Origin: Desulfonatronospira sp.
GTDB taxonomy: Bacteria; Desulfobacterota; Desulfovibrionia; Desulfovibrionales; Desulfonatronovibrionaceae
Length of the DNA: 27,702 bases
Assembly: GCA_003563255.1 (NCBI GenBank)
Contig: PWSL01000036.1
Coordinates: forward strand, 1 to 27,702
Reading direction: 5' to 3'
A program made the position numbers and the translations under genes. Within the stretch, counting starts at the first letter, position 1, and every line of letters starts with the position of its first letter. Positions 1 through 7,075 of the stretch are shown here, one piece after another. The notes beneath the pieces were generated by a model. The model had not been told where the DNA came from. It made no database searches and saw nothing but the letters and a program-made list of their open reading frames with translations.

Positions 1-1
1 G

Positions 2-152
2 GTATCTGTTTAGCGCTTTCAAGGAAAGCAGGGGACAGGCACTCCGGGACCCACTTGAGCATCATTTTGTGCTTAAAATATCTCATTTTTTGGGACAAGT
101 GGGTCCCGGAAAAGCCAGTCCCCATGCCACATGCAAAGCGCTAAACAGATAC
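2..152. repeat. Type A palindromic element, inner stem 1
   Basis: The ends are an 18-bp perfect inverted repeat, GTATCTGTTTAGCGCTTT at 2-19 and its complement at 135-152. Inside each arm lies a GGGGAC shoulder (GGGGACAGGCACT on the left, AAAAGCCAGTCCCC on the right), then a long inner stem CCGGGACCCACTTG / CAAGTGGGTCCCGG around an A+T-rich loop. The left arm continues AAGGAAAGCA and the right arm TGCCACATGC, so the two arms are distinguishable. It is the best preserved A element here; near copies lie at 7076-7226 (inverted) and 22814-22965. The 60-codon reading frame across it is an artefact of the repeat. Confidence 0.93.
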
Positions 153-200
153 AAAACAAGAACAATTTCGAACAGAGACGGGGTTTCAGCGCCTGGTACG

Positions 201-247
201 GGGACTGTCCCCGCTAAGAACCAACCAGATCAAAGGCAACCAGTTTT
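201..247 (+). repeat. 47-bp perfect inverted repeat, left copy
   Basis: These 47 bases recur without a mismatch, in inverted orientation, at 5863-5909. The unit begins with the palindrome GGGACTGTCCC and continues CGCTAAGAACCAACC. The pair flanks the NlpC/P60 gene, maf, pgpA and pgi. The rest of 153-396 holds only a G+C-rich hairpin (304-318) and no gene that I can support. Confidence 0.93.
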
Positions 248-396
248 TTGAAGAAAAGGCTGGAGCCTGGGAACGAGGGGTATAAGTTACTTATAGGTTC
301 GGTCCCGGGCCGCCCGGGTAAGACGCATTTAACTCTCAAGATGGTTATCCAGTCCCCAGAAGTCAAGGGCTGAACGGCTCGAACCCTTCATATGCC

Positions 397-1770
397 TCAA
401 TTCGGCCGGTCCACCACAGTGGTCATATGAGTCACCCGGTTGATAAGCAGCCCCCGGGGTTTGGCCAGGTTGTGCATCTCCCGTCCCGGCTCCAGGGATG
501 TAATGACAGTACGCCCGATTATGTGCCTGCCGTCCGCCAGCTGCCAGGCCCTGCTGGTCCTTAAGCCCCACATGGAATGATACACCACTGGATGCCCGTT
601 TTGGGGATCCTCACCCAGATAGAGCATAACATGTCCCGGCATGTAAAGTATACTCAAAAGAGGTCTGCCTTTATCCTGTATTATCTGCAGCTTCTCCTCT
701 CTTTGCAGCCCCTCCAGGGACGAAGGCTCCCTGAAATCCCTTTGCTGGGCTGAATTGCGTGGCAGAAAGATACCGAACATTCTGTACAGATCCTGCAGCA
801 GAGACGAGCAGTCCCGGTTTTCATACATACCGCCCCAACCATATGGTCGCCCCAGCATGGAATCCATCAGGCCCGCAAAGTTGTCTCCAGTAGGACGCAT
901 GGGGATCTTTTGCAGCACACCCTGAAGGGTCTTCCCAGGAACCAGCCGTGCATATCCGTATTTATCCCGCACCGGCACCAGTAAGCCCTGCCCTTTTTCT
1001 GAACAGCCCAGCGGGTCCTGAGGCAGCACCATGCCCACCCGTCCGTTAAAGACAAAACCGCCTTGAGCGGTCAGTACCGGAACCTGGTCCTGTGCAAAGC
1101 CCATCAAAGGGCTGGATTTAAAACTCTGCACCAGGTCTCTATGGACAAGGGCCAATCCCGACCACTGCACCCATCCCGCCGCGTATTCCGTTTCCACCAG
1201 GGCCCACTCAGCGTCCCTGGTCTGGTGGGTAATGAGTACCGGGGTTCCTGCCGGGACCAGGCTGTTTTGCATGTAATCAAAGGGGAAGCCCTCTCCCGGT
1301 GCCCCTGGTTTTAAAAACACCGGAGACCTGGAAGGCAGGACCCGCATGTCCACGTTATCCACCGTCACCGCCCGATCATGCCGGGAAGGATATCCGGAAA
1401 TGTCAGAATTCCTGTACATTTTACCAAGCCATTCATGGGTTACCGGCAGATAGTTTTCAGCGTAAACATCACGGCCCCTGATGAAATCAAACCCCCAGAA
1501 GACACTTGCAGCGTCGAATTTGGGCTCTGACCTGAACCATGGCCTGAAATGCATTTCGCGGAAATCCTGGTAAAGCTCCTCCTGCTTTCCAGGAGGCATG
1601 ACCTCCCTGGACAGTTCCGGAATATAATAGGCGCTGCTCTGAGGCAAAACCTCCAGGTCCCTAACCATTCCCTCCTGCCTGGGAGCGCAGGCTGCCGACG
1701 CCAGGAACAGGACCAGCAAGGCCGGGATTAAAACGCCTTTCTCAATAAAAAATGTATTGTCTTTGCTCAT
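397..1770 (-). CDS. SH3-domain NlpC/P60 lipoprotein, putative cell-wall endopeptidase
   Basis: This 457-residue protein begins with a lysine-containing head, a hydrophobic stretch (residues 13-27) and a likely lipobox ending SAAC at Cys28, so it is probably a lipoprotein. Residues about 135-290 look like two bacterial SH3-type segments (VDNVDMRVLPSRSP is the typical entry). The C-terminal third is an NlpC/P60 papain-like fold: nucleophile Cys321 in NRDCSSLLQDL, His380 in PGHVMLYLG, and a third polar residue near His393 or His398. Families of this make-up cut stem peptides in peptidoglycan (D-glutamyl-diamino acid bond); the exact substrate here is inference. It is a single gene divergent from maf. 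The ATG lacks a strong ribosome site, and a promoter-like pair ends only a few bases upstream (see 1780-1809). Confidence 0.88.
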   Translation of the reverse strand: MSKDNTFFIEKGVLIPALLVLFLASAACAPRQEGMVRDLEVLPQSSAYYIPELSREVMPPGKQEELYQDFREMHFRPWFRSEPKFDAASVFWGFDFIRGRDVYAENYLPVTHEWLGKMYRNSDISGYPSRHDRAVTVDNVDMRVLPSRSPVFLKPGAPGEGFPFDYMQNSLVPAGTPVLITHQTRDAEWALVETEYAAGWVQWSGLALVHRDLVQSFKSSPLMGFAQDQVPVLTAQGGFVFNGRVGMVLPQDPLGCSEKGQGLLVPVRDKYGYARLVPGKTLQGVLQKIPMRPTGDNFAGLMDSMLGRPYGWGGMYENRDCSSLLQDLYRMFGIFLPRNSAQQRDFREPSSLEGLQREEKLQIIQDKGRPLLSILYMPGHVMLYLGEDPQNGHPVVYHSMWGLRTSRAWQLADGRHIIGRTVITSLEPGREMHNLAKPRGLLINRVTHMTTVVDRPN

Positions 1771-1779
1771 ACCAGCTTC

Positions 1780-1809
1780 ATTTTACTGCCAATGTTCCGG
1801 AAAAGTCAA
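1780..1809 (-). promoter_or_regulatory. Putative promoter of the NlpC/P60 gene, nearly leaderless
   Basis: Reading the minus strand there is TTGACT (1804-1809), an 18-bp spacer and TAAAAT (1780-1785). The predicted transcription start, about seven bases on, falls within roughly three bases of the ATG at 1770. Either the mRNA is (almost) leaderless, which fits the weak ribosome site, or the match is chance. Confidence 0.4.
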
Positions 1810-1920
1810 AGGTGACGCTCCCCCCTCAAATCTGCAACCTTGATTTTCCCTGCCAAAAAAAATATGCTTTCAGCTTAACTTCAGTGACTTATTCCTGGTA
1901 CCCTGTCACAATCACCTCCA

Positions 1921-2030
1921 GGGACCGGCTCTTTTGCCGCCGGAGAGCACGGCCGTATTACGGTTTGAGTTCGGCAAAAGTGCCTGTCCCCGGTGGTTGA
2001 GGCAATAATTAACACAAAGTTGCGCTGCAG
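1921..2030. repeat. Type B element, left arm missing, inner stem 3
   Basis: It starts at the shoulder (GGGACCGGCTCTTTTGCCG), continues through the inner stem to CGGCAAAAGTGCCTGTCCCC, and ends with the degenerate right B arm AAAGTTGCGCTGCAGG. The outer left B arm is absent. It matches 3789-3931 and 27384-27495 in the same orientation. Confidence 0.85.
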
Positions 2031-2041
2031 GGATAAGGTAA

Positions 2042-2208
2042 GCATTCAGGGGTCCTCAGTGGTAGTTCCTGGCACCAGGCCTGGGGACTGTCCCTGCTAA
2101 GTTATATCTGTGCAGGTTCACACAATTTTGCGTTTGTCATATTTTATTTGTGCAGGATAAGGTGTCGCGTGGACTGTCACCGGGTCGGTTCCGGCACCCC
2201 CTGAATGC
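2042..2208. repeat. Type D element
   Basis: GCATTCAGGGG at 2042-2052 is matched by its complement at 2198-2208. Next to the left end is a unit (GGCACCAGGCCTGGGGAC, then GTCCC) that recurs as a direct copy at 27171-27230. The interior carries two GTGCAGG motifs and a possible promoter. It occupies the gap upstream of maf. Confidence 0.65.
2117..2145 (+). promoter_or_regulatory. Possible maf promoter
   Basis: TTCACA, 17 bp, TATTTT; lies inside the type D element about 110 bp before the maf start. The match is moderate and could be chance in A+T-rich sequence. Confidence 0.25.
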
Positions 2209-2253
2209 TTGCGTAATAAGTATTAATCCTCAAGTACACAAGGATAACAACAT

Positions 2254-2892
2254 TTGAATACTGAACATCCACATTTTAAACAAGGACCATTCAGGAGCAT
2301 CAGGGAGATCATCCTGGCCTCGGCATCGCCGCGAAGGCAGATGCTCCTTGCCACACTGGGCCTGAACTTCCGGGTACTCCCGGCAGATTTGAAAGAACCG
2401 CCAATCGATCCTGGAGAGCAGCCTGGGCATTACGTCCTGGAAATGTCCGGTGAAAAATGCCGGATCATTGCCGAGCAGAACACGGACAGCGTTGTATTGG
2501 GTGCCGACACCGTAGTGGTGCTGGACGGGGAGGTCATGGGCAAGCCTGATTCCAGGGAGCATGCCCTGGACATGCTCCTTCGCCTGCAGGGCAATACACA
2601 CGAGGTGATTACCGGGGTCTGCCTGCAATGCACCCGCATGCAGATTCGGACTAGATTCAGTGTCACTACCAGGGTGGAAATGATACCCGCCGACCAGGAA
2701 ATGCTCCAGGCCTATATCGATACCGGCGAACCCCGGGACAAGGCGGGGGGATATGCCATCCAGGGAGTGGGGGCCTTTTTGATAAGTGCTGTTACCGGCT
2801 CATACACCAACGTGGTAGGACTACCTCTGGACCGGGTCATGCAGGCCCTTTTACAGCTTGAAGCCATTTGCTTGCAGGCTGACAGTCAGTGA
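2254..2892 (+). CDS. maf: Maf-like nucleoside triphosphate pyrophosphatase
   Basis: Hydrolyses non-canonical or excess nucleotides to the monophosphate plus pyrophosphate in the cytoplasm. The 212 residues show the Maf signatures: ILASASPRRQMLL near residue 20, SGEKCR, VLGADTVVVLDG with the catalytic Asp, and DKAGGYAIQG followed by GSYTNVVGLPL. The last block is the YhdE-type variant (dTTP/UTP pyrophosphatase) rather than the YceF type, so the specificity is a family-based inference. The frame opens with TTG at 2254, preceded by AAGGA at a workable distance; no ATG lies upstream of the SASPRR motif, so a TTG start is the best choice. It has its own transcription unit, between type D and type F repeats. 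Confidence 0.93.
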   Translation: MNTEHPHFKQGPFRSIREIILASASPRRQMLLATLGLNFRVLPADLKEPPIDPGEQPGHYVLEMSGEKCRIIAEQNTDSVVLGADTVVVLDGEVMGKPDSREHALDMLLRLQGNTHEVITGVCLQCTRMQIRTRFSVTTRVEMIPADQEMLQAYIDTGEPRDKAGGYAIQGVGAFLISAVTGSYTNVVGLPLDRVMQALLQLEAICLQADSQ

Positions 2893-2953
2893 TTCAACCT
2901 GGTGATTTTTTTCCACGCCACTGCCTGGCAGGCCTGCAACTTCGAACTCCAAA

Positions 2954-3018
2954 GCGGGCTCTGCCCGCAACCCGGGATAAAGAAGTGCTCTTGATCCACA
3001 AATTGGACAGTCCCGCAC
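2954..3018 (+). repeat. Type F repeat, copy 1
   Basis: Begins with the hairpin GCGGGC-TCT-GCCCGC (2954-2968), continues AACCCGGGATAAAGAAGTGC and ends in AATTGGACAGTCCCGC. A direct copy lies at 5765-5828 and a partial inverted one at 22782-22812. The hairpin has no following T-run, so it is not a classical terminator. Confidence 0.75.
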
Positions 3019-3047
3019 TGATTATTACTGCGAACATCCTGCGTTAA

Positions 3048-3115
3048 CACTACAGCGAAACTTAGGTTCTATCACGTTACAAGTGTAATATTTGTCTTAT
3101 AGTGTCCCTTTAGTG
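3048..3115. repeat. Core-less type B element
   Basis: The left end CACTACAGCGAAACTT (3048-3063) and right end AGTGTCCCTTTAGTG (3101-3115) match the outer B arms, but the usual GGGGAC shoulders and inner stem are absent. The 38 bases between are A+T-rich. It sits just upstream of pgpA and carries a promoter-like pair. Confidence 0.6.
3076..3103 (+). promoter_or_regulatory. Possible pgpA promoter
   Basis: GTTACA, 16 bp, TATAGT; the -10 is good and the -35 moderate. It lies within the core-less B element 40 bp before the pgpA start, so the repeat may have donated the promoter (inference). Confidence 0.4.
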
Positions 3116-3141
3116 CTACAGTTGCAAGGAGGTTTTGCAGA

Positions 3142-3645
3142 ATGAATGCTCCTCAAAGTCATATTCAAAGCTTTGGCAAAAACCTGGCCACCCTTGGTCC
3201 CATTGGACACCTGCCTGTTGCACCGGGCACCTGGGGTTCTCTGGCCGCGGTCATTGCCGCACCATGGCTCTTTATCCCCTTGAGTATTCCAGTCAAAATC
3301 CTTGTTCTTGCAGGCCTGTTTATTCTGGGTTCCTGGGCCTGCTCTATTGCCGAAAAGGAATTCGGTGGTAAGGACCCCGGCCAGGCCGTAATTGACGAGT
3401 TCCTTGGGCAGTGGGTTACATTTCTGTTGCTGGCCACCCCCGATATTATCCTGCTGGTTTGTGGCTTTTTTCTGTTCAGGTTCTTCGATATCCTGAAGCC
3501 CTGGCCTGTTCGAAGCTCCGAAAAATGGCTGCCGGGCGGATCATCGGTCATGCTGGACGACCTCCTGGCGGGGATCTACGCCCTGGCCGCACTGGTAATC
3601 CTGGAACGTTTACTGCCGGCAGACATCCTACCCTCCCTGTTGTAG
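3142..3645 (+). CDS. pgpA: Phosphatidylglycerophosphatase A
   Basis: Dephosphorylates phosphatidylglycerol phosphate to phosphatidylglycerol at the inner membrane. The 167-residue sequence has the PgpA landmarks: LPVAPGTWGS near residue 28, the acidic metal/catalytic block KDPGQAVIDEFLGQW near residue 76, and FRFFDILKPWPV followed by DDLLAGIYA. Several hydrophobic segments (about 34-65, 91-115, 140-160) fit an integral membrane protein. AAGGAGG lies about ten bases before the ATG at 3142 and decides the start; the slightly earlier ATG of another frame is a shadow. It is convergent with pgi across a block of repeats. Length and motifs match the family well. Confidence 0.95.
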   Translation: MNAPQSHIQSFGKNLATLGPIGHLPVAPGTWGSLAAVIAAPWLFIPLSIPVKILVLAGLFILGSWACSIAEKEFGGKDPGQAVIDEFLGQWVTFLLLATPDIILLVCGFFLFRFFDILKPWPVRSSEKWLPGGSSVMLDDLLAGIYALAALVILERLLPADILPSLL

Positions 3646-3663
3646 CGGCAGAACCTGAAAAAA

Positions 3664-3787
3664 TGTTGTCTGATCAGCGCTTTGCCTGTATCACGGCTTC
3701 CTTCCCGGAGGCTTACAGCCCGGAGTGGTACCGGCTCTCCCCGCGCTATTTTTTTCAAATATGCTGAAATTATCTATGACAAAAATA
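3664..3787. repeat. Degenerate type A element cut short by a B element
   Basis: The left end resembles the A arm (TCAGCGCTTTGCCTGT). It continues with CCCGGAGGCTTACAGCCCGG and CAAATATGCTGAA, which are shared with 6789-6961. The expected right half is missing: the sequence stops where the B element at 3789 starts. Confidence 0.65.
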
Positions 3788-3788
3788 A

Positions 3789-3931
3789 CACTACAGCGAC
3801 ACTTTATTTAAGCTGCAAGGGGACTGGCTCTTTTGCCGCCGGATAGTCCGGCCGTTTTACGGTATGAGGTCGGCAAAAGTGCCTGTCCCCAGTGGCCGAG
3901 GCGATAATTTATACAAAGTGTCGCTGTAGTG
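3789..3931. repeat. Type B palindromic element, inner stem 3
   Basis: This is the cleanest B copy. A 17-bp perfect inverted repeat, CACTACAGCGACACTTT at 3789-3805 and complement at 3915-3931, encloses GGGGACTGGCTCTTTTGCCG and CGGCAAAAGTGCCTGTCCCC. The arms differ next to the shoulders: AAGCTGCAA on the left, AGTGGCCGAGGCGATAA on the right. It lies between the convergent ends of pgpA and pgi, where its hairpin could also act in 3' processing or termination (inference). Confidence 0.93.
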
Positions 3932-3969
3932 ATAAGTGCAGTAATAGAGAGTCTTCCAGGACCCTGCTG

Positions 3970-5613
3970 CTATTTCCAGTACATTTTTTTCCAGGTATTA
4001 ATCAGTCCGTTGGTGGAGACATCGTGATTCCGCACCGGGGTATCGTCTTCCAGCTCAGGCTCAATGCTTTTTGCCAGAGCCTTACCCAGTTCCACCCCCC
4101 ATTGATCAAAAGAATTGATATCCCAGATGACTCCCTGCACGAATATCTTATGTTCGTACAAGGCAATGAGAGCACCCAGGGTCGCAGGTTCCAGTTCAGG
4201 CAACAGGAGGGAGTTGGAGGGCCTGTTGCCTGGAAAAGTTCTGTGGGGTAATAATTTTTGCAGCTCTTCCTCTGATTTGCCCTGGGACTGCATTTCCTCC
4301 CGGACCTCATCAATGGTCTTGCCCAGCATCAAGGCCTCGGTCTGGGCCAGGAAATTAGCCAGCAAAAGGCGATGCTGGCCGGGGTCGTGGTCCGGCTGGC
4401 GAGCAAAAATGATGAAATCACAGGGAATCATTCTGGTGCCCTGATGCAGCAATTGATAAAAGGCATGCTGACCGTTGGTGCCGGGAGCCCCCCATATAAC
4501 CGGGCCGGTGGCGTAGTCCACCTTTAGTCCCTGCAGGGTGATTCTTTTGCCGTTACTTTCCATTTCTGCCTGCTGCATATAAGCCGGAAAGTCCTCCAGG
4601 TACTGGCTGTAGGGCAGCAGTGCCTGTGATTCGGTCTGAAAAAAATTGGTATACCAGATACCCAGCAGGGCCAGAATAACCGGCATATTTTTTTCCAGGG
4701 GAGCGTTGCGGAAATGCTCATCCATTTCATGTGCCCCCTGCAGCAACTGCTCAAAACGGTGCATACCGATGGACAGGGCAATGGGCAAACCGATGGCGGA
4801 CCACAAGGAAAACCTGCCCCCCACCCAGTCCCAGAAACCAAACATATTTTTTGGGTCGATGCCGAAAGCCCTTACCTTGTCGGTACTGGTAGAGACGGCC
4901 ACGAAATGCCGGGGGATATGATCCTGACTGCCTGCGCTCTGCAGAAACCATTCTTTTGCCCTGGTGGCATTAAACATTGTCTCCTGTGTGGTAAAGGTCT
5001 TGGAGGCTATGATAAAAAGAGTCCTTCTGGGGTCAAGTCCCGCCAGGGTGTTTTCAAGATGTGCCGGATCTACATTGGATACAAAGTAGCTTTTAAGATC
5101 CGGCCGGGCAAAGGCCTTTAACCCTCTGGTGACCATTTTGGGACCAAGGTCCGAGCCCCCGATGCCGATATTGACTACATCCTTTACCGGTTCATTGGTC
5201 CACCCCAGCCAGGTGCCTTCCCTGACCCGGTTTACAAAATCCTTCATCCTGTCCAGCACAGTGTTGACATCCGGCATGACGTCCCGGCCATCCACCATGG
5301 CCGGTCTATTGGAACGGTTGCGCAGGGCCGTGTGCAGAACACTCCTGTTTTCCGTGGTATTGATTTTCGCACCGGAAAACATGCTCTCGATTTTTTCCTG
5401 CAAGTGCATCTCCCTGGCCAGGGCAAAAAGGTAGTCCATGGTCTCCTGCTGTATGCGGTTTTTGGAATAGTCCAGGAATACCGGGCCGGCTTGCAGAGAA
5501 AACCTCGAGAATCTTTCAGGGTCGGCTACAAACATCTCCCGCATATGAGTGTTTTTTATTTTAGAGAAATGATCTGCAAGTTTTGCCCATCCGGGTGCTT
5601 GAGTGGTGTGCAT
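3970..5613 (-). CDS. pgi: Glucose-6-phosphate isomerase
   Basis: Interconverts glucose 6-phosphate and fructose 6-phosphate in the cytoplasm. The 547 residues match the long bacterial form (about 549 in E. coli). Visible signatures are [24 protein letters not shown], the first PROSITE-like block [31 protein letters not shown] carrying the catalytic His, and the C-terminal [11 protein letters not shown] block. I place the start at the ATG at 5613 (MHTTQAPGW) because GAAGGAGAA lies just upstream. The frame stays open another 46 codons, but that stretch runs into the GGGACAGGCAT repeat and is not conserved-looking protein. It is a single-gene unit, convergent with pgpA. Confidence 0.97.
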   Translation of the reverse strand: MHTTQAPGWAKLADHFSKIKNTHMREMFVADPERFSRFSLQAGPVFLDYSKNRIQQETMDYLFALAREMHLQEKIESMFSGAKINTTENRSVLHTALRNRSNRPAMVDGRDVMPDVNTVLDRMKDFVNRVREGTWLGWTNEPVKDVVNIGIGGSDLGPKMVTRGLKAFARPDLKSYFVSNVDPAHLENTLAGLDPRRTLFIIASKTFTTQETMFNATRAKEWFLQSAGSQDHIPRHFVAVSTSTDKVRAFGIDPKNMFGFWDWVGGRFSLWSAIGLPIALSIGMHRFEQLLQGAHEMDEHFRNAPLEKNMPVILALLGIWYTNFFQTESQALLPYSQYLEDFPAYMQQAEMESNGKRITLQGLKVDYATGPVIWGAPGTNGQHAFYQLLHQGTRMIPCDFIIFARQPDHDPGQHRLLLANFLAQTEALMLGKTIDEVREEMQSQGKSEEELQKLLPHRTFPGNRPSNSLLLPELEPATLGALIALYEHKIFVQGVIWDINSFDQWGVELGKALAKSIEPELEDDTPVRNHDVSTNGLINTWKKMYWK

Positions 5614-5732
5614 TGTCCGTTCTCCTTCAATTTTTCTGGTTTTACCACCGGCTGGAATGCTCAAGGCATCTTGTGACACGCTCAGCCGCAGACTTGACCT
5701 GGTTGGTATAAAATGATGGAAAGGGAAAGAAG

Positions 5733-5760
5733 GGACAGGCATACCCCGCATTTATTTTTC
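5733..5760. repeat. Left half of a stem-2 element
   Basis: GGGACAGGCATACCCCGCAT followed by a T-rich run is the left shoulder plus inner stem 2. The corresponding right half occurs only at about 6013-6063, with type F and the 47-bp repeat in between, which suggests an element split by later insertions (inference). Confidence 0.55.
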
Positions 5761-5764
5761 TAAC

Positions 5765-5828
5765 GCGGGCGATGCCCGCAACCCAAGATAAAGCAGTGCT
5801 CTTATCCCAATTGGGACAGTCCCCGCCA
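5765..5828 (+). repeat. Type F repeat, copy 2
   Basis: Hairpin GCGGGC-GAT-GCCCGC (5765-5779), then AACCCAAGATAAAGCAGTGC and AATTGGGACAGTCCCCGCC. Direct copy of 2954-3018 with a changed hairpin loop. Confidence 0.75.
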
Positions 5829-5862
5829 CAGTATTTTTTCGTTACTGAAATCTTTAATTCGC

Positions 5863-5909
5863 AAAACTGGTTGCCTTTGATCTGGTTGGTTCTTAGCGGG
5901 GACAGTCCC
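5863..5909 (-). repeat. 47-bp perfect inverted repeat, right copy
   Basis: Exact reverse complement of 201-247, ending in GGGACAGTCCC. Together the copies bracket about 5.6 kb of four housekeeping genes. Confidence 0.93.
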
Positions 5910-6012
5910 ACTGCCAAGCATTGAACCCCCGCCATGGCTTAAATTTTTCTTGTATTTTGTGACAGGGTCTCAGGAGTAAGTCTAAAGGATGTTTGACGGT
6001 TTTTTTTAAATA

Positions 6013-6063
6013 AGTGCGGGGAAAGCCAGTCCCCGTGCCACATGCAAAGCGCTAAAAAGATAC
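6013..6063. repeat. Right half of a type A, stem-2 element
   Basis: AAATAAGTGCGGGGAAAGCC, AGTCCCCGTGCCACATGC, then AAAGCGCTAAAAAGATAC, which is the A right arm with one change. No left A arm adjoins it. Confidence 0.75.
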
Positions 6064-6074
6064 CCCCAGCCGGA

Positions 6075-6776
6075 CTATTCAATGGATATATTTATCTTTC
6101 CAGGTGTATAGCCTTTAAGTTCCGAAAGCATGCCTAATATGGACCTGGTGATGATCCTTTCCACAAAGGGATTCATGGCCAGTGCCTGGTTGTTGACCGT
6201 GATCTTCATCCTGGAGTGCAAGGCCTGGCAGTCATCCAGGCGCGCATTGTCCGCCACGATTTCCCGGGCCAGATCCAGACACTTCTCCCGGCCACAGGTA
6301 CCGCAGTCCAGGCCTGGCAGAGCAAAAGCCCTGGACCTGGCGATGTCGGCAAGGTCTTCAATACTGCCGGCGTGCGGCAGGTAATGGGTCTTGATTTTAC
6401 CCCAGGTGGCTATGGCCAGACCTCTGTCCAGGGCTTCTGCATCCCCTGGTTTTTTAAGGATTATCACCCGGGGCAGCCATCCCAGGTGCTTGCCGCCTTC
6501 AACCAGCAGCATGCCGGCCTGCAAAAGGGGTATGAGATCAGGCAGGTACTTTTTCTCTTTCCAGTTAATGAAGGACTGCTCCTGGCTCAAGCCGATCACC
6601 TCATTCACCACGGAAGAGAACTTGGCAGTATCTGTGTTTTCATGGTCAAACCCGTGCTGGGAAAATTTTGCTGCCGCGGTTTTTACTCCCCTGTCCTGAA
6701 GTTCTCTGGCCAGTTTGAGCATAAGGCCGGTCTTGCCGCTTTTTTTGTATCCTACGATGGATAAAGCCTGGATCAT
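6075..6776 (-). CDS. mobB: MobB-like molybdopterin-cofactor GTPase with 4Fe-4S motif
   Basis: A 233-residue P-loop protein. Walker A is GYKKSGKT (residues 9-16), VEGG at about 92-95 fits the MobB fold, and the family assists attachment of the nucleotide to the molybdenum cofactor. Beyond the usual MobB length it carries Cys158-x2-Cys161-x4-Cys166-x16-Cys183, the spacing of the small 4Fe-4S domain family PF04060, then a tail with NPFVERIITRSILGMLSELK. Formate dehydrogenases need this cofactor in sulfate reducers, but no such gene is next to it. Start: ATG at 6776 has GGGAG five bases upstream; ATG at 6788 has AAAGGA close by, but that sequence belongs to a repeat end. The longer open frame is repeat-derived. 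Function by fold is fairly sure, the symbol less so. Confidence 0.8.
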   Translation of the reverse strand: MIQALSIVGYKKSGKTGLMLKLARELQDRGVKTAAAKFSQHGFDHENTDTAKFSSVVNEVIGLSQEQSFINWKEKKYLPDLIPLLQAGMLLVEGGKHLGWLPRVIILKKPGDAEALDRGLAIATWGKIKTHYLPHAGSIEDLADIARSRAFALPGLDCGTCGREKCLDLAREIVADNARLDDCQALHSRMKITVNNQALAMNPFVERIITRSILGMLSELKGYTPGKINISIE

Positions 6777-6788
6777 CTTTGCTCCCAT

Positions 6789-6961
6789 GTATCCTTTCAG
6801 TTCTTTGCATGTGGCCCGGTTTCCCGCCCGGAGGCATACAGCCCGGAGAGGCACAGGCTCTCCCCCTCACTTATTCTTTCAAATATGCTGAACTATTCTG
6901 TAACAAAAACAAGTGAGGGGACGCCAAAGCCCTGCTTTTCTTAAATGCGCTTACCAGATAA
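6789..6961. repeat. Degenerate type A element abutting the MobB gene
   Basis: The left end GTATCCTTTCAGTTCTTTGC (6789-6808) aligns with the A arm GTATCTGTTCAGCGCTTTGC. The shoulder is CACAGGCTCT, the inner stem CCCCTCACTTATT / AACAAGTGAGGGG, and the right end a decayed GCGCTTACCAGATA. An extra segment CCCGGAGGCATACAGCCCGG is shared with 3664-3787. Its outermost base touches the ATG codon at 6786-6788. Confidence 0.7.
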
Positions 6962-6975
6962 GCTCCCATGAAGTT

Positions 6976-7004
6976 TTGACATTTTGCAATACTTGCTCTA
7001 ACGT
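6976..7004 (+). promoter_or_regulatory. Possible promoter toward hisS (distal)
   Basis: TTGACA, 17 bp, TAACGT in unique sequence between two repeat elements. The -35 is perfect, the -10 poor. It is about 400 bp upstream of hisS, and transcripts from it would cross two repeats. Confidence 0.3.
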
Positions 7005-7075
7005 CTGACTCTTTAGAGTGATTTTGCAGGAGACAGCCCGGCCCTTCAACAAAAATTTGTACCCCTGAAAAATTC

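Noticed and set aside
69..251. 60-residue reading frame across the first repeats
   Set aside because: It is translation of the A element and the 47-bp repeat; similar frames appear at other copies and show no protein-like pattern.
304..318. CCCGGGCCGCCCGGG as terminator of the NlpC/P60 gene
   Set aside because: The stem is real but the loop is minimal and no T-run follows on the minus strand.
5614..5751. 46-residue N-terminal extension of pgi
   Set aside because: It includes repeat sequence at its far end, while the ATG at 5613 has a good ribosome site and gives the family length.
6777..6854. 26-residue extension of the MobB protein
   Set aside because: Most of it is encoded by the degenerate A element, and the P-loop begins normally after the 6776 start.
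7009..7020. ACTCTTTAGAGT as an operator
   Set aside because: Too short and isolated to support without a regulator or a second copy.
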